From assembly GCA_964402505.1 (NCBI GenBank), contig CAYOCP010000010.1:73267-137266 (forward strand): 64,000 nucleotides of DNA, given 5' to 3'. The stretch comes from SLRI01 sp964402505 (GTDB taxonomy: Bacteria > Pseudomonadota > Alphaproteobacteria > Geminicoccales > Geminicoccaceae). The notes under the pieces were generated by a model, which was not told where the DNA came from, did no database searches, and saw only the letters and a program-made list of their open reading frames with translations. This document shows positions 1-9,857 of the stretch, piece after piece. Each line of letters opens with the position of its first letter. The stretch's first letter is position 1. Both the position numbers and the translations under genes were made by a program.

Positions 1-2
1 CG

Positions 3-440
3 AGCTCGTTCGCCGAGCTCGGCGGCGGCAAGATCGGCGTGCGCAGCGGCACGACCACCGAGGAGATGCTCCGCCGCGAGCTCGACAAGGAGAAGCTGAA
101 CGTCGAGATCGTGGCCATCGGCGACCACGAGGCCGCCCTGGAGCAGCTCGCCGAGGGTGCCATCGACGCCTATTTCGCCGACCGCGCCATCCTCATCTAC
201 CTCCTGCAGGCGAGCGATCGGAAAAGCGAGCTCACGGTCGGCGAGCGGCTCTACACCATCGAGAGCTACGCCCTGGCCCTGCCGCTCGACGACCGCCCCT
301 TCAGGATCGCCGTGGACGGCGCGCTCAGCCGGATCTACCGCTCGCCCACGATCGACCAGATCTACAAGGCGAGCTTCGGCGACGTGCCGCCCGGCGACAT
401 CCTGCGCGCCGTCTACGTCCTGGGCGCCTTCCCGAGCTGA
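3..440 (+). CDS. Amino-acid ABC transporter substrate-binding protein, family 3 (5' truncated by window)
   Basis: The reading frame is open from the window edge, so the N-terminus and signal peptide are missing; about 145 residues remain. The visible part fits the C-terminal lobe of family 3 periplasmic binding proteins. It has a beta strand of the KIGVRSGTTTEEML type, a central segment AEGAIDAYFADRAILIYLL in which the DA-Y-ADR pattern is typical of this family, and a closing helix before IDQIYKASFG. Such proteins deliver polar amino acids or opines to an inner-membrane permease. No permease is visible, because any partner would lie outside the window. The gene converges on the next one with a 2-bp gap. 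The ligand cannot be deduced. Confidence 0.8.
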   Translation, partial: SSFAELGGGKIGVRSGTTTEEMLRRELDKEKLNVEIVAIGDHEAALEQLAEGAIDAYFADRAILIYLLQASDRKSELTVGERLYTIESYALALPLDDRPFRIAVDGALSRIYRSPTIDQIYKASFGDVPPGDILRAVYVLGAFPS

Positions 441-442
441 CC

Positions 443-1816
443 TCAGCCCGGAAGCCGGAGCGCCCAGGCCGCGAGCGCGTCACGCAGGTCGCGGGCGCGG
501 CTCGTGAAATCGTCGATGGCGCGCCGCATCTCGGGCGGCGGCACCTCGACCGCGTCGCGCGCCCGCCGGCCCGCCGCGTCCTCGATCAGCACCACGATGC
601 GCCTGGGCCGCCCCGCATCCGGAAGGACGTAGCCCAAAAGCGCGCTCGCGAAATCGAGCGAGCCGGTCTTGGCCCAGATCCTGAGCACCGCCTCCTCGCT
701 CTCGAAGCGATGCTCGAGACTGCCGGACCAGGCGGCGGCGGGCAGGAGCGCGATGATCCCGTGCCGCGTCTCGGCGAGCCGCAGGATGGCCAGGAGCTGG
801 TCCGGCGTCGCCCGCGCCGCCGGGTCCAGCCCCGAGTGATTGGTGAGCACGAAGCTCCGCCAGTCGGTCGCCGGCAGCGCCTCCTGCACATGGGTCACCA
901 GGAGCTCGGCCGAATGGCGGAGCGAGCCGGCGCCCGTGGCGGCGAGGCCGACGATCTCGGCGATCTGGTTGTTGCTGTAGAGCAGCATCGCCTCGACGAT
1001 CTCGCGCAGGCTGCGGCTCCGATGCTCGGCCACCACCCGGGCCCCGGCCGGAACGGCCGCGCGGACCGGCTCCGGCAGGACGACCCCGAGCGCCGCCGCG
1101 AGCTCGCGAAAGACCAGCGCCGCATGCATGCCGGCATCCTGCACCGGCACGGCTGCCGGCCGATCGACCGGCAGCCGTGCCCAGGCCGGCCCGCGCTCGC
1201 GCAGGCCCGGCACGGTCCAGGCGGCACCGGCCGGCCGCCGGACCCGGTTGAAGGCGAGCGACAACGCACCGATCCCGGCATTGTAGCCGGCCTCGACCGG
1301 CTGTGCCGGATTGATGACCGAAAGGCGCGGCAGCCGCGCATCGGCCAGCAGGAGCCGACCCTTTAGGGTGGCGATCCCCGCGCGCCGCAGCCCCCAGGCG
1401 AGCTCCATCAGCCCGTCCATGTCGAGGAGCGGATCGCCGCCCCCCTCGAGCACGACGTCGCCCTCGAGCCGACCGGCCGCATCGGGCTCACCGGTGGCGA
1501 GGACACGCGTCGAGAAGCGGTGCTCAGCACCCAGCGCATCGAGAGCGCCGATCGCCGTCACCAGCTTCAGCGTCGACGCCGCCGGCCCCGGCCGGTCCGC
1601 CCGCCGCTCGATCAGCCGCCGCCCGCTATCCGCATCCTCGACGACCAGCCCCACCTCGTCCGGCGCGAATCCATGGGCACGGATCAGCTCTTCCGGACCC
1701 GCGGCCCGAGCCGGGCCGCCGAGGAGCAGGCAGACCACGACGAGGCACCACGAGAACGCCGAGGCTCCCTCGCAGGGCAACGACCCGGCACGGATCGTCG
1801 GCCAGGGGAATCTCAT
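443..1816 (-). CDS. dacB: D-alanyl-D-alanine carboxypeptidase/endopeptidase, peptidase S13 (PBP4/DacB type)
   Basis: The 457-residue protein has a hydrophobic leader (about residues 22-39) ending near AARAAG, so it is exported to the periplasm. All three penicillin-binding protein active-site motifs are present in order: STLK at 81-84 with the nucleophilic serine, SNN at 281-283 and KTG at 383-385. The large gap between the first two motifs is the hallmark of the S13 family, which carries an extra domain there. The TNHSGLDPAARATPDQL stretch before the KTG motif is also typical. The enzyme should trim or cut peptidoglycan stem peptides. It stands alone: no other cell-wall gene is adjacent. The start is the ATG at 1816; a later start would shorten the N-terminal arm before the signal segment. 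Confidence 0.9.
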   Translation of the reverse strand: MRFPWPTIRAGSLPCEGASAFSWCLVVVCLLLGGPARAAGPEELIRAHGFAPDEVGLVVEDADSGRRLIERRADRPGPAASTLKLVTAIGALDALGAEHRFSTRVLATGEPDAAGRLEGDVVLEGGGDPLLDMDGLMELAWGLRRAGIATLKGRLLLADARLPRLSVINPAQPVEAGYNAGIGALSLAFNRVRRPAGAAWTVPGLRERGPAWARLPVDRPAAVPVQDAGMHAALVFRELAAALGVVLPEPVRAAVPAGARVVAEHRSRSLREIVEAMLLYSNNQIAEIVGLAATGAGSLRHSAELLVTHVQEALPATDWRSFVLTNHSGLDPAARATPDQLLAILRLAETRHGIIALLPAAAWSGSLEHRFESEEAVLRIWAKTGSLDFASALLGYVLPDAGRPRRIVVLIEDAAGRRARDAVEVPPPEMRRAIDDFTSRARDLRDALAAWALRLPG

Positions 1817-1831
1817 GCCGCTAACGATCCA

Positions 1832-4198
<2,367 letters not shown>

Positions 4199-4272
4199 GC
4201 CCACCTCCTCCCCGCTGGCCGCGGCCACCATACATGCTCAATCGGCGGTATCGGGGCAAGCATCGGCGGCGG

Positions 4273-5766
4273 TCAGCCGCGCACGAGGATCTTCACCTCG
4301 TCGCCGACCTCGAGCTCGCGGCCGCGATCGAAGCCGTTGAGCGTGACGAACTGCTCCTTCGGCAGCCGCTCGACCTCCATCTCCCGCCCCAGGCTCTCGA
4401 TCGTGTCGCCGGCCTGCACCTCGACGATCTCCACCCGCAAGGGCTTGAGCGCCGCCGCCTCCGCCTTCGAGAGACGATGCAGGCTGTCGGCCGCCAGGCG
4501 CAGCTCGCGCGCCTCCTCCTTGCCGAAGCGGCCGGTGACGAGCGCGAAGCGGTAGAACTCGCCCCCCTCGCCCGCCAGCACCGCGAAGCCCGCCTGCGCT
4601 CTCTGGCCGTTGAGCTGCACGTTGCCGTAGCCGATCGCCCCGGCGAAGCCGCCATCGCTGGTGAAGCGCTGCACGTCCTGCAGATCCAGCCCCTTCAGCC
4701 AGTCGTCGGCGAGGTAGCGCACCGGATCGGAAACCCCCTTGGCGGCCCCCATGTCGAACAGGAGGACCCGGTTCTCCGCCCGCCCCACCACCGCCGCCGG
4801 CTGGTTGATCAGCTTGTAGGGCTCTGGATAATCGAAGGCGATGCGCAGGCCCGGATGGGCGAAATGGTTGCCCTCGACGAAGCCCTGCCGCGGGCTCGGC
4901 CCGTAGATCATCCCGTCGATGGCGGCGAGGAAGCGCTTTCTGTCGCGCTCGTCGCCCGACTGCCCGTGCTCCCCGGCCAGCTCGCGCGCCTCCTTCACCC
5001 GGTCGGGCGTGTAGGGATGGCTCGCGAAGAAATGGTCGAGAGCGCCGGGCTCGCGCACGCTGGTGCCGGCCAGCTTGGCCTGCAGCTCGGCGCTGGTCTC
5101 GAGCGCCTCCAGAAAATCCGGACTCGCCTCGGGGTCGTAGCCGGCCCGCGCCAGATAGCGGATGCCGAGCGCATCGGCCTCGTATTCCTGGCTTCGGGAA
5201 TAGGTCTGGGTCAGCCCGTAGCCGGCCTGCTGACCGAGCTGGGCACCGAGCTTGGCCCCCTCCTCGCCGCCCAGCACGGCCCCGCCCAAAACGCCCAGAA
5301 GGCCGAGCCCGAAGGTGGCGAGCTGGCCCGTGGTCTGCCGCGAGGCACCGTGCCGCGCCGTCACATGGCCGATCTCGTGCGCCAGCACGCTCGCCAGCTC
5401 GGCCTCGTCGTCGGCATAGGCCAGAAGTCCCCGGCTGACATAGACATAGCCGCCCGGCAGGGCGAAGGCGTTCACGATCTCGCTGTCCAGCACGGTGAAG
5501 GTGAAATCGAGATCGGCGAGCTCCGAGACGTCCTTCACCCGATTGCCGACGCGGCTGACATAGGCGGCGAGCTCGGGATTCTCGACGGCACCCCCGTATT
5601 CCTGGAGGATCTGCGGATGCGCCTCCCTGCCGGCCCGCACGTCGTCCTCGATCGAGCCGGCGGCCAGGATCGGCCCGCCGCCCGCCGGCGCCGTGGTGCA
5701 GGCCGCGTTCAGGGCCAAGGACACCGCCAGGGTTGCGGCGATGACGGCGGTGCGCGATCGGCTCAC
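4273..5766 (-). CDS. M48-family zinc metalloprotease lipoprotein with C-terminal LysM-like domain (BepA-like)
   Basis: The 497-residue protein starts at a GTG that overlaps the stop of the upstream gene by four bases (GTGA). It has a lipoprotein leader with the lipobox LNAAC, cysteine 23. The zinc motif HEIGH is at 130-134, and the third ligand is in SQEYEADALG (glutamate 194). NAFALPGGYVYVSRGLL is the conserved strand before the zinc helix. The last ~50 residues (VEVQAGDTIESLG onward) resemble a LysM fold. Family members such as BepA degrade or assist misassembled outer-membrane proteins in the periplasm. The tight overlap suggests co-transcription with the nuclease-like gene upstream. Confidence 0.9.
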   Translation of the reverse strand: MSRSRTAVIAATLAVSLALNAACTTAPAGGGPILAAGSIEDDVRAGREAHPQILQEYGGAVENPELAAYVSRVGNRVKDVSELADLDFTFTVLDSEIVNAFALPGGYVYVSRGLLAYADDEAELASVLAHEIGHVTARHGASRQTTGQLATFGLGLLGVLGGAVLGGEEGAKLGAQLGQQAGYGLTQTYSRSQEYEADALGIRYLARAGYDPEASPDFLEALETSAELQAKLAGTSVREPGALDHFFASHPYTPDRVKEARELAGEHGQSGDERDRKRFLAAIDGMIYGPSPRQGFVEGNHFAHPGLRIAFDYPEPYKLINQPAAVVGRAENRVLLFDMGAAKGVSDPVRYLADDWLKGLDLQDVQRFTSDGGFAGAIGYGNVQLNGQRAQAGFAVLAGEGGEFYRFALVTGRFGKEEARELRLAADSLHRLSKAEAAALKPLRVEIVEVQAGDTIESLGREMEVERLPKEQFVTLNGFDRGRELEVGDEVKILVRG

Positions 5767-6503
5767 GGCATGACCTCGATTCCCCGATATGTCCAAAGCT
5801 CGAGCATCGGCCCGTTCTCGGCGAACAACGTGCCGCGCAGCCGCACGTTCCGGCCCTCGAGCACCGCCGGATCGAACCCCGCCCGCTGCATGGCGCGCAA
5901 CGCCTCCTTGTCGATGCGCGCCGTGGTGTCGGTGCGCCAGTCGCTCCCGAAATTCAGATAGAAGTAGCGCTGCTGCCGGCTCGCCTGCAAGACCACCCCC
6001 TCGAGCAGCACGAACCGCCCGAGCCGCGTCGCCGCGTCGGCCGCCTGCACCACCACCTCCGCCGGCCGGCGCCACAGACCCCTGCCGGCCGCCTCGGCCC
6101 CCCGCTCCTCCCCGAGCAGCGCCTCGAGCACGGCGGGATCGCTGTCCGGCAGCGGCCGCACCAGCGCCAGGCCGGCCGCCACCAGCTCGGCCTGAAGCGA
6201 GCGTCCGTCCGCCCCGAGCGGCTGGACGCGGAGCCTTCCGTGCCGATCGGCGGGAGCCGGCCCGGCCAGGCGAAGCGAGGCCGGCGCCAGGTGGGGTGCG
6301 AGAAAGGCGCGCAGCTCGCCCTCCACCCCGCGCGGCACGACGAGATCGCGAAGCACCGCCACACCGTCGTCCTCGAGGTCGAGCTCCACCACCGGCTGCA
6401 GGCGTCGGATGGCGGCGGCACCGCCCGCCTCGAGCCGGATCTCCGCCGCGGCAGCGTCCGCCCGGACCTGCCCGGGCACCACACCGCCCAGGGTCGCCAG
6501 CAC
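5763..6503 (-). CDS. Thermonuclease (SNase)-like protein, divergent; start uncertain
   Basis: About 246 residues from a GTG at 6503. The frame is open further upstream, but there it runs through the tRNA-Arg gene on the opposite strand, so that extension is an artefact. No good ATG lies between the tRNA and the hydrophobic leader (LATLGGVV). The middle part, DRHGRLRVQPLGADG, LQAELVAAGLALVRP and AAGRGLWRRP, is the pattern of staphylococcal nuclease-like domains. The usual N-terminal RLxGIDxPE strand is replaced by LRDLVVPRGVEGE, so some catalytic residues seem to be missing. The C-terminal part (EGVVLQASRQQRYFYLNFG) looks like an OB-type add-on found in related secreted proteins. Nuclease activity is doubtful. 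Confidence 0.7.
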   Translation of the reverse strand: MLATLGGVVPGQVRADAAAAEIRLEAGGAAAIRRLQPVVELDLEDDGVAVLRDLVVPRGVEGELRAFLAPHLAPASLRLAGPAPADRHGRLRVQPLGADGRSLQAELVAAGLALVRPLPDSDPAVLEALLGEERGAEAAGRGLWRRPAEVVVQAADAATRLGRFVLLEGVVLQASRQQRYFYLNFGSDWRTDTTARIDKEALRAMQRAGFDPAVLEGRNVRLRGTLFAENGPMLELWTYRGIEVMP

Positions 6504-6562
6504 GAGGCCGAGCCAGCGCAGTTGTCGAGACCACCCCGGCCTTGATATACCCGGGGCCGGCG

Positions 6563-6639
6563 GCGCCCGTAGCTCAGCAGGATAGAGCATCAGATTCCTA
6601 ATCTGAGGGTCACAGGTTCGAATCCTGTCGGGCGCGCCA
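6563..6639 (+). tRNA. tRNA-Arg (anticodon CCT)
   Basis: A full 77-nt cloverleaf can be folded. The acceptor stem GCGCCCG pairs with CGGGCGC, the discriminator is G and the CCA end is encoded. The anticodon arm is TCAGA-TTCCTAA-TCTGA, giving anticodon CCT (reads AGG). The T arm is ACAGG-TTCGAAT-CCTGT. The D arm contains GCTCAGCAGGATAGAGC. No integrase or repeated 3' end is seen next to it, so there is no sign that it serves as an integration site here. Confidence 0.97.
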
Positions 6640-6815
6640 GAAACCTCGAAGGCGCCATCCACGCTCGAGCGAAGTGACATGCAGGGACCGGCTTCGTCCA
6701 CACCTTCCATGCACGCCGGGCCCGTCGACGTCGCGAAGCCGGATGTCGCACGGGCGGATGCCGAGGCTCCGCCCGTTCATCACCGCACCGCCGGGCCGGG
6801 CCCGTGGAGACCTTC

Positions 6816-7232
6816 ATGAACATCCAGCGCAAAGGTTCCGGGCCCTCCCGCAAGGGGCCGGAAGCGTATTTCACCGGCAGCGTCCGCATCGATAGCTTGA
6901 TGAGCCCCCCGGAACCGGCGCGCGTCGCCGGCGTCAGCGTGACCTTCGAGCCCGGCGCGCGCACGGCATGGCACACGCACCCGCTCGGCCAGACGCTCGT
7001 CGTCACCGCCGGACGCGGCCGGGTGCAAAGGGAAGGTGGCCCGATCGAGGAGATCGAACCGGGCGACGTCGTCACGTTCGAGCCGGGCGAGAAGCACTGG
7101 CACGGCGCGACGCCGACCACCGCCATGACGCATATCGCCATTCACGAGCGGCTGAACGGCTCCTCGGTCGACTGGCTGGAGAAGGTCACGGACGACCAGT
7201 ATTCGGCCGAGCCAGCCACCCCCGACCGCTGA
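6816..7232 (+). CDS. Cupin domain-containing protein
   Basis: This 138-residue single-domain protein shows both cupin motifs. Motif 1 is TAWHTHPLGQTLVVTAGRG, with two histidine ligands and Gln in the usual Glu position. Motif 2 is PGDVVTFEPGEKHWHGA, with the third histidine. Small stand-alone cupins with this pattern are often annotated as carboxymuconolactone-decarboxylase-associated or quercetinase-like, but the substrate is unknown. The ATG at 6816 is preceded by GGAG at a 6-base spacing; a GTG twelve bases upstream is less likely. It stands alone behind the tRNA with no obvious partner. Confidence 0.85.
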   Translation: MNIQRKGSGPSRKGPEAYFTGSVRIDSLMSPPEPARVAGVSVTFEPGARTAWHTHPLGQTLVVTAGRGRVQREGGPIEEIEPGDVVTFEPGEKHWHGATPTTAMTHIAIHERLNGSSVDWLEKVTDDQYSAEPATPDR

Positions 7233-7240
7233 ACCGCGCA

Positions 7241-7260
7241 CAATGGGGTCAGGACTCTTT
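7241..7260. repeat. Possible dispersed intergenic motif behind the cupin gene
   Basis: The sequence from 7241 contains GGGGTCAGGACTCTTTT, which recalls short dispersed intergenic elements seen in proteobacteria, some linked to REP-type transposases. Only one copy lies in this window. The rest of the 7233-7430 gap shows no gene or clear hairpin. Confidence 0.2.
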
Positions 7261-7430
7261 TCGCCCCGGGCCTCCTTCGACCCGCACGCCCGCCCCGTTC
7301 CCCACAACCGACAAAAGAGCAGGCGATCATCGCCGCCCGACCCCGCGAAGTCGCTCATCAGTCCAGGAACGTCTCGAACAGGCTCTCATACCGCATCCCA
7401 CGCAACCGGACATTCCCCCGAAAGGACCCG

Positions 7431-8201
7431 ATGACCACCATCTCCTACCAGCTCTACTCGTCGCGCAAGGAGCCCCTGGCCGAGGTTCTGGCCCTGCTCG
7501 CGAAGCTCGGCTACCGACATGTCGAGGGCTATGGCGGGCTCTTCGAGGACGACAGGGCGCTGGCCGGGCTGAAGGCCCGCCTGGATGCCTGCGGCCTCGC
7601 CATGGAGACGGCGCATATCGGCATCGACAGGCTCGAGAACGAGCCCCTGAGGGTCCTCGAGATCGCCCGGCTGCTCGACCTGCGCACCCTCTACTGCCCC
7701 TACCTCCCTGCGAACGAGCGCCCGACCTCGGCCGCCGGCTGGCGCGCCTTCGGCGAGCGGCTGCAGACGGCCGCCGCGCCGCTGCGCGACGCCAGCCTCG
7801 GCTTCGGCTGGCACAACCACGATTTCGAGCTCCAGCCCCTGGCCGACGGCAGCGTGCCGCTGGCGGCGATCTTCGAGGGCGGCCCGGACCTCGAATGGGA
7901 GGCGGACATCGCCTGGATCATCAAGGGCGGCGCCGATCCCTTCTTCTGGATCGAGGCGCTGGGCCGGCGCATCACCGCCGTCCACGTCAAGGACATCGCT
8001 CCCGCCGGCACCAACGCCGACGAGGACGGCTGGGCCGATCTCGGCCAGGGCACGGTGGATTGGGTCGACCTGATGGCGGCCTTGCGGCGAACCCCCGCCC
8101 GCACTTACGTCCTCGAGCACGACAACCCCTCCGACCCCGCCCGCTTCGCCGAGCGATCGCTCGCCGCGGCACAGGATCTCTTCTGGAGGGCGGTGCCATG
8201 A
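7431..8201 (+). CDS. Sugar phosphate isomerase/epimerase, TIM-barrel (xylose isomerase-like)
   Basis: A 256-residue protein starting with MTTISYQLYSSRKEPL, the typical first strand of AP endonuclease/xylose isomerase-like TIM barrels. Putative metal and substrate residues are WHNHDFELQP in the middle, the acidic strand LEWEADIAW, VHVKDI, and LEHD near the end. Enzymes of this group epimerise or isomerise sugars such as inosose, hydroxypyruvate or 3-keto sugars. It is translationally coupled by an ATGA overlap to the next gene, a Gfo/Idh-type oxidoreductase. That pairing is common for cyclitol and 3-keto-glycoside metabolism. The substrate is not defined by sequence. Sugar transporter A converges on this pair from the other side. 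Confidence 0.88.
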   Translation: MTTISYQLYSSRKEPLAEVLALLAKLGYRHVEGYGGLFEDDRALAGLKARLDACGLAMETAHIGIDRLENEPLRVLEIARLLDLRTLYCPYLPANERPTSAAGWRAFGERLQTAAAPLRDASLGFGWHNHDFELQPLADGSVPLAAIFEGGPDLEWEADIAWIIKGGADPFFWIEALGRRITAVHVKDIAPAGTNADEDGWADLGQGTVDWVDLMAALRRTPARTYVLEHDNPSDPARFAERSLAAAQDLFWRAVP

Positions 8202-9334
8202 CCACCGATCTCGGCGTCGGCATCATCGGTTGCGGCAACATCTCCACGACCTATTTCCGCCTGGCGCCGCTCTTCAGGGGCATCGAGATCCGCGCCTGCG
8301 CCGACCGCGTCCCGGCCGCGGCCGAGATGCGCGCCCGGGAAGCCGGCGTGCGCGCCATGACCGTCGAGGAGCTGCTGGCGAGCGAGGACATCGCCGTCGT
8401 CGTCAACCTGACCATCCCCGACGCCCATTTCGAGGTGACCCGCCGGGCCCTCGAGGCCGGCAAGCACGTCTACTCGGAAAAGCCCTTCGTCCTGACCGTC
8501 GAGGAGGGGCTCCGGCTGGAAGCCCTGGCCAAGGAGCAGAACCTTCTCGTCGGCTCGGCACCGGACACCTTCCTCGGCGGCGCCCACCAGCTCGCGCGCA
8601 AGCTGATCGACGAAGGCGCTCTCGGCACCGTCACCTCCGGCACCGCCCACGTCATGTCGCACGGCATGGAGAACTGGCATCCCAACCCGGATTTCTTCTT
8701 CAGGCCGGGCGCCGGCCCGGTGCTGGACGTCGGCCCCTACTACGTCGCCAACCTGATCAACCTGATCGGCCCGGCGCGGAGGGTCGCGGCCCTCGCCAAT
8801 ACCGCCACCCCGACCCGCACCCTCGGCGCCCCCGGCCCGCGCCGGGGCGAGAAGATCCCGGTCCTGACCCCGACCACGCTGCACGCCGTGATCGAGTTCG
8901 CCAACGGCGCCGTCGTGACCCTCGGCGCCAGCTGGGACGTCTGGGCGCACCGCCACCAGCACATGGAGCTCTACGGCACAAAAGGCACGCTCTTCCTCCC
9001 CGACCCCAACTGGTTCGGCGGCACGGTGGAGCTGGTCGGCCCCGATGGGCGGGTGACCACACCCGATCACGCCGATCATCCGTTCTCGGCACGCAACCAC
9101 GGCGAGCCGGAGCCCAGCCTCGCCAACTACCGCACGGCCGGCCTCGCCGACATGGCGCTGGCACTGATCGAAGGCCGCGAAGCACGCTGCGCCCTCGAGC
9201 GGGCGCTGCACGGCATCGAGATCATGACCTCGATCCTGAAGTCGGCCGAGACCGGCGCCTTCGTCGACCTCCAGACCACCTGCACCCGCCCCGCCCCGCT
9301 CGACGCCGAGGCCGCCCGCACCCTCCTCGCCTGA
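8198..9334 (+). CDS. Gfo/Idh/MocA-family NAD(P)-dependent oxidoreductase
   Basis: The 378-residue protein has an N-terminal Rossmann fold with the dinucleotide motif GVGIIGCGNIS and the family EKP motif (HVYSEKPFVLTVEEG), whose lysine helps catalysis. The C-terminal alpha/beta domain contains GPVLDVGPYYVANLINLIGP, where the aspartate region binds sugar. The start ATG overlaps the stop of the isomerase gene (ATGA), so both are made together. Likely it oxidises or reduces a hydroxyl of a sugar, inositol or a derivative. It is the last gene before the repeat-rich gap at 9335-9857. Confidence 0.9.
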   Translation: MTTDLGVGIIGCGNISTTYFRLAPLFRGIEIRACADRVPAAAEMRAREAGVRAMTVEELLASEDIAVVVNLTIPDAHFEVTRRALEAGKHVYSEKPFVLTVEEGLRLEALAKEQNLLVGSAPDTFLGGAHQLARKLIDEGALGTVTSGTAHVMSHGMENWHPNPDFFFRPGAGPVLDVGPYYVANLINLIGPARRVAALANTATPTRTLGAPGPRRGEKIPVLTPTTLHAVIEFANGAVVTLGASWDVWAHRHQHMELYGTKGTLFLPDPNWFGGTVELVGPDGRVTTPDHADHPFSARNHGEPEPSLANYRTAGLADMALALIEGREARCALERALHGIEIMTSILKSAETGAFVDLQTTCTRPAPLDAEAARTLLA

Positions 9335-9401
9335 GATGCGGCGAAAAGGGATCTCGCCTCCCGCCCAGGCCGCCAGCGAGGTCCCTCCCGCCGCCGGGCA
9401 C

Positions 9402-9545
9402 GTTGCATCAAGTGCAGCATCGGCCCTCGACATGTTGCATCCCGTGCAACATGGCCGGGGCCGATGTCGCGCAGGATGCAACATCGGCAGCCCGGATGTT
9501 GCATTCCATGCGACCTTCGGAAGGAAATGTTGCATCGGACGCAAC
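9402..9545. repeat. Array of five TTGCA-N5-TGCAA dyads with ~32 bp period
   Basis: Five inverted repeats follow each other. Their 5-nt centres lie at 9410, 9442, 9474, 9506 and 9537, so the spacing is 32, 32, 32 and 31 bp, close to three helical turns. Half sites are TTGCA/TGCAG, TTGCA/TGCAA, TCGCG/TGCAA, TTGCA/TGCGA and TTGCA/CGCAA. The second unit has perfect 9-bp arms (CATGTTGCA and TGCAACATG). The third has 11-bp arms with one mismatch and one G-T pair. Linkers between units differ. The array lies between the 3' ends of two convergent gene sets. Regular phasing on one face of the helix suggests cooperative protein binding; the protein is unknown. Confidence 0.8.
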
Positions 9546-9560
9546 CATCGAGGACGAAGG

Positions 9561-9745
9561 AACCCGAGCGGGCGACGAGCGAACCCGCGAATTCGCCGTT
9601 TTCCCCCGCAAGGCGACGATCGAACCCGAGCCTTCGCAAACGCACCCGGAACCTTCTAAACCCTTGTTCTTCAATGCGATTCGTCGTTTCTCGGTCCCCG
9701 CCCGAGGCGATCGAACCCGACCGCGGGATCGGGCCGATCGAACCG
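9561..9745. repeat. Dispersed GAACCCG direct repeats in gene-free, less GC-rich stretch
   Basis: AACCCG occurs at 9561, 9582, 9623 and 9714, preceded by GA or CGA, and a variant AACCGA occurs at 9741. The longest shared form is GATCGAACCCGA, at about 9619 and 9710. The stretch 9650-9700 is clearly richer in A and T than the flanks. The whole gap 9335-9857 shows no credible coding frame on either strand. The spacing (21, 41, 91, 27) is not regular, so this may be chance or a weak set of binding sites next to the dyad array. Confidence 0.35.
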
Positions 9746-9857
9746 AAGCCGCCCTTGCCCCGGCAGCGAGCTTGTGGTAGGATTAATGTCTTGCAAGCCC
9801 GTCTTACGATCCGGACCGTGCCTGCCGCGACGGGGGAGCTTTCGCCGTGCCCGCCGC

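Noticed and set aside
6504..6710. N-terminal extension of the nuclease-like frame through the tRNA region
   Set aside because: The extra residues (RIRTCDPQIRNLM) are the well-known artefact of translating the reverse strand of a tRNA-Arg gene; the frame is simply open there.
6563..6815. Integration site (att) at tRNA-Arg
   Set aside because: No integrase, no duplicated tRNA 3' end and no foreign-looking block behind the tRNA.
9402..9545. CRISPR array
   Set aside because: Units are short dyads with degenerate 5-bp half-sites and no constant 20-40-bp repeat; no cas gene is near. The regular 32-bp phase fits binding sites better.
9335..9857. Coding frames across the repeat gap (up to ~480 codons when extended from the oxidoreductase gene)
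   Set aside because: They are continuations of shadow frames or Met/His/Cys-rich translations of the dyads themselves; no frame shows a domain or ribosome site.
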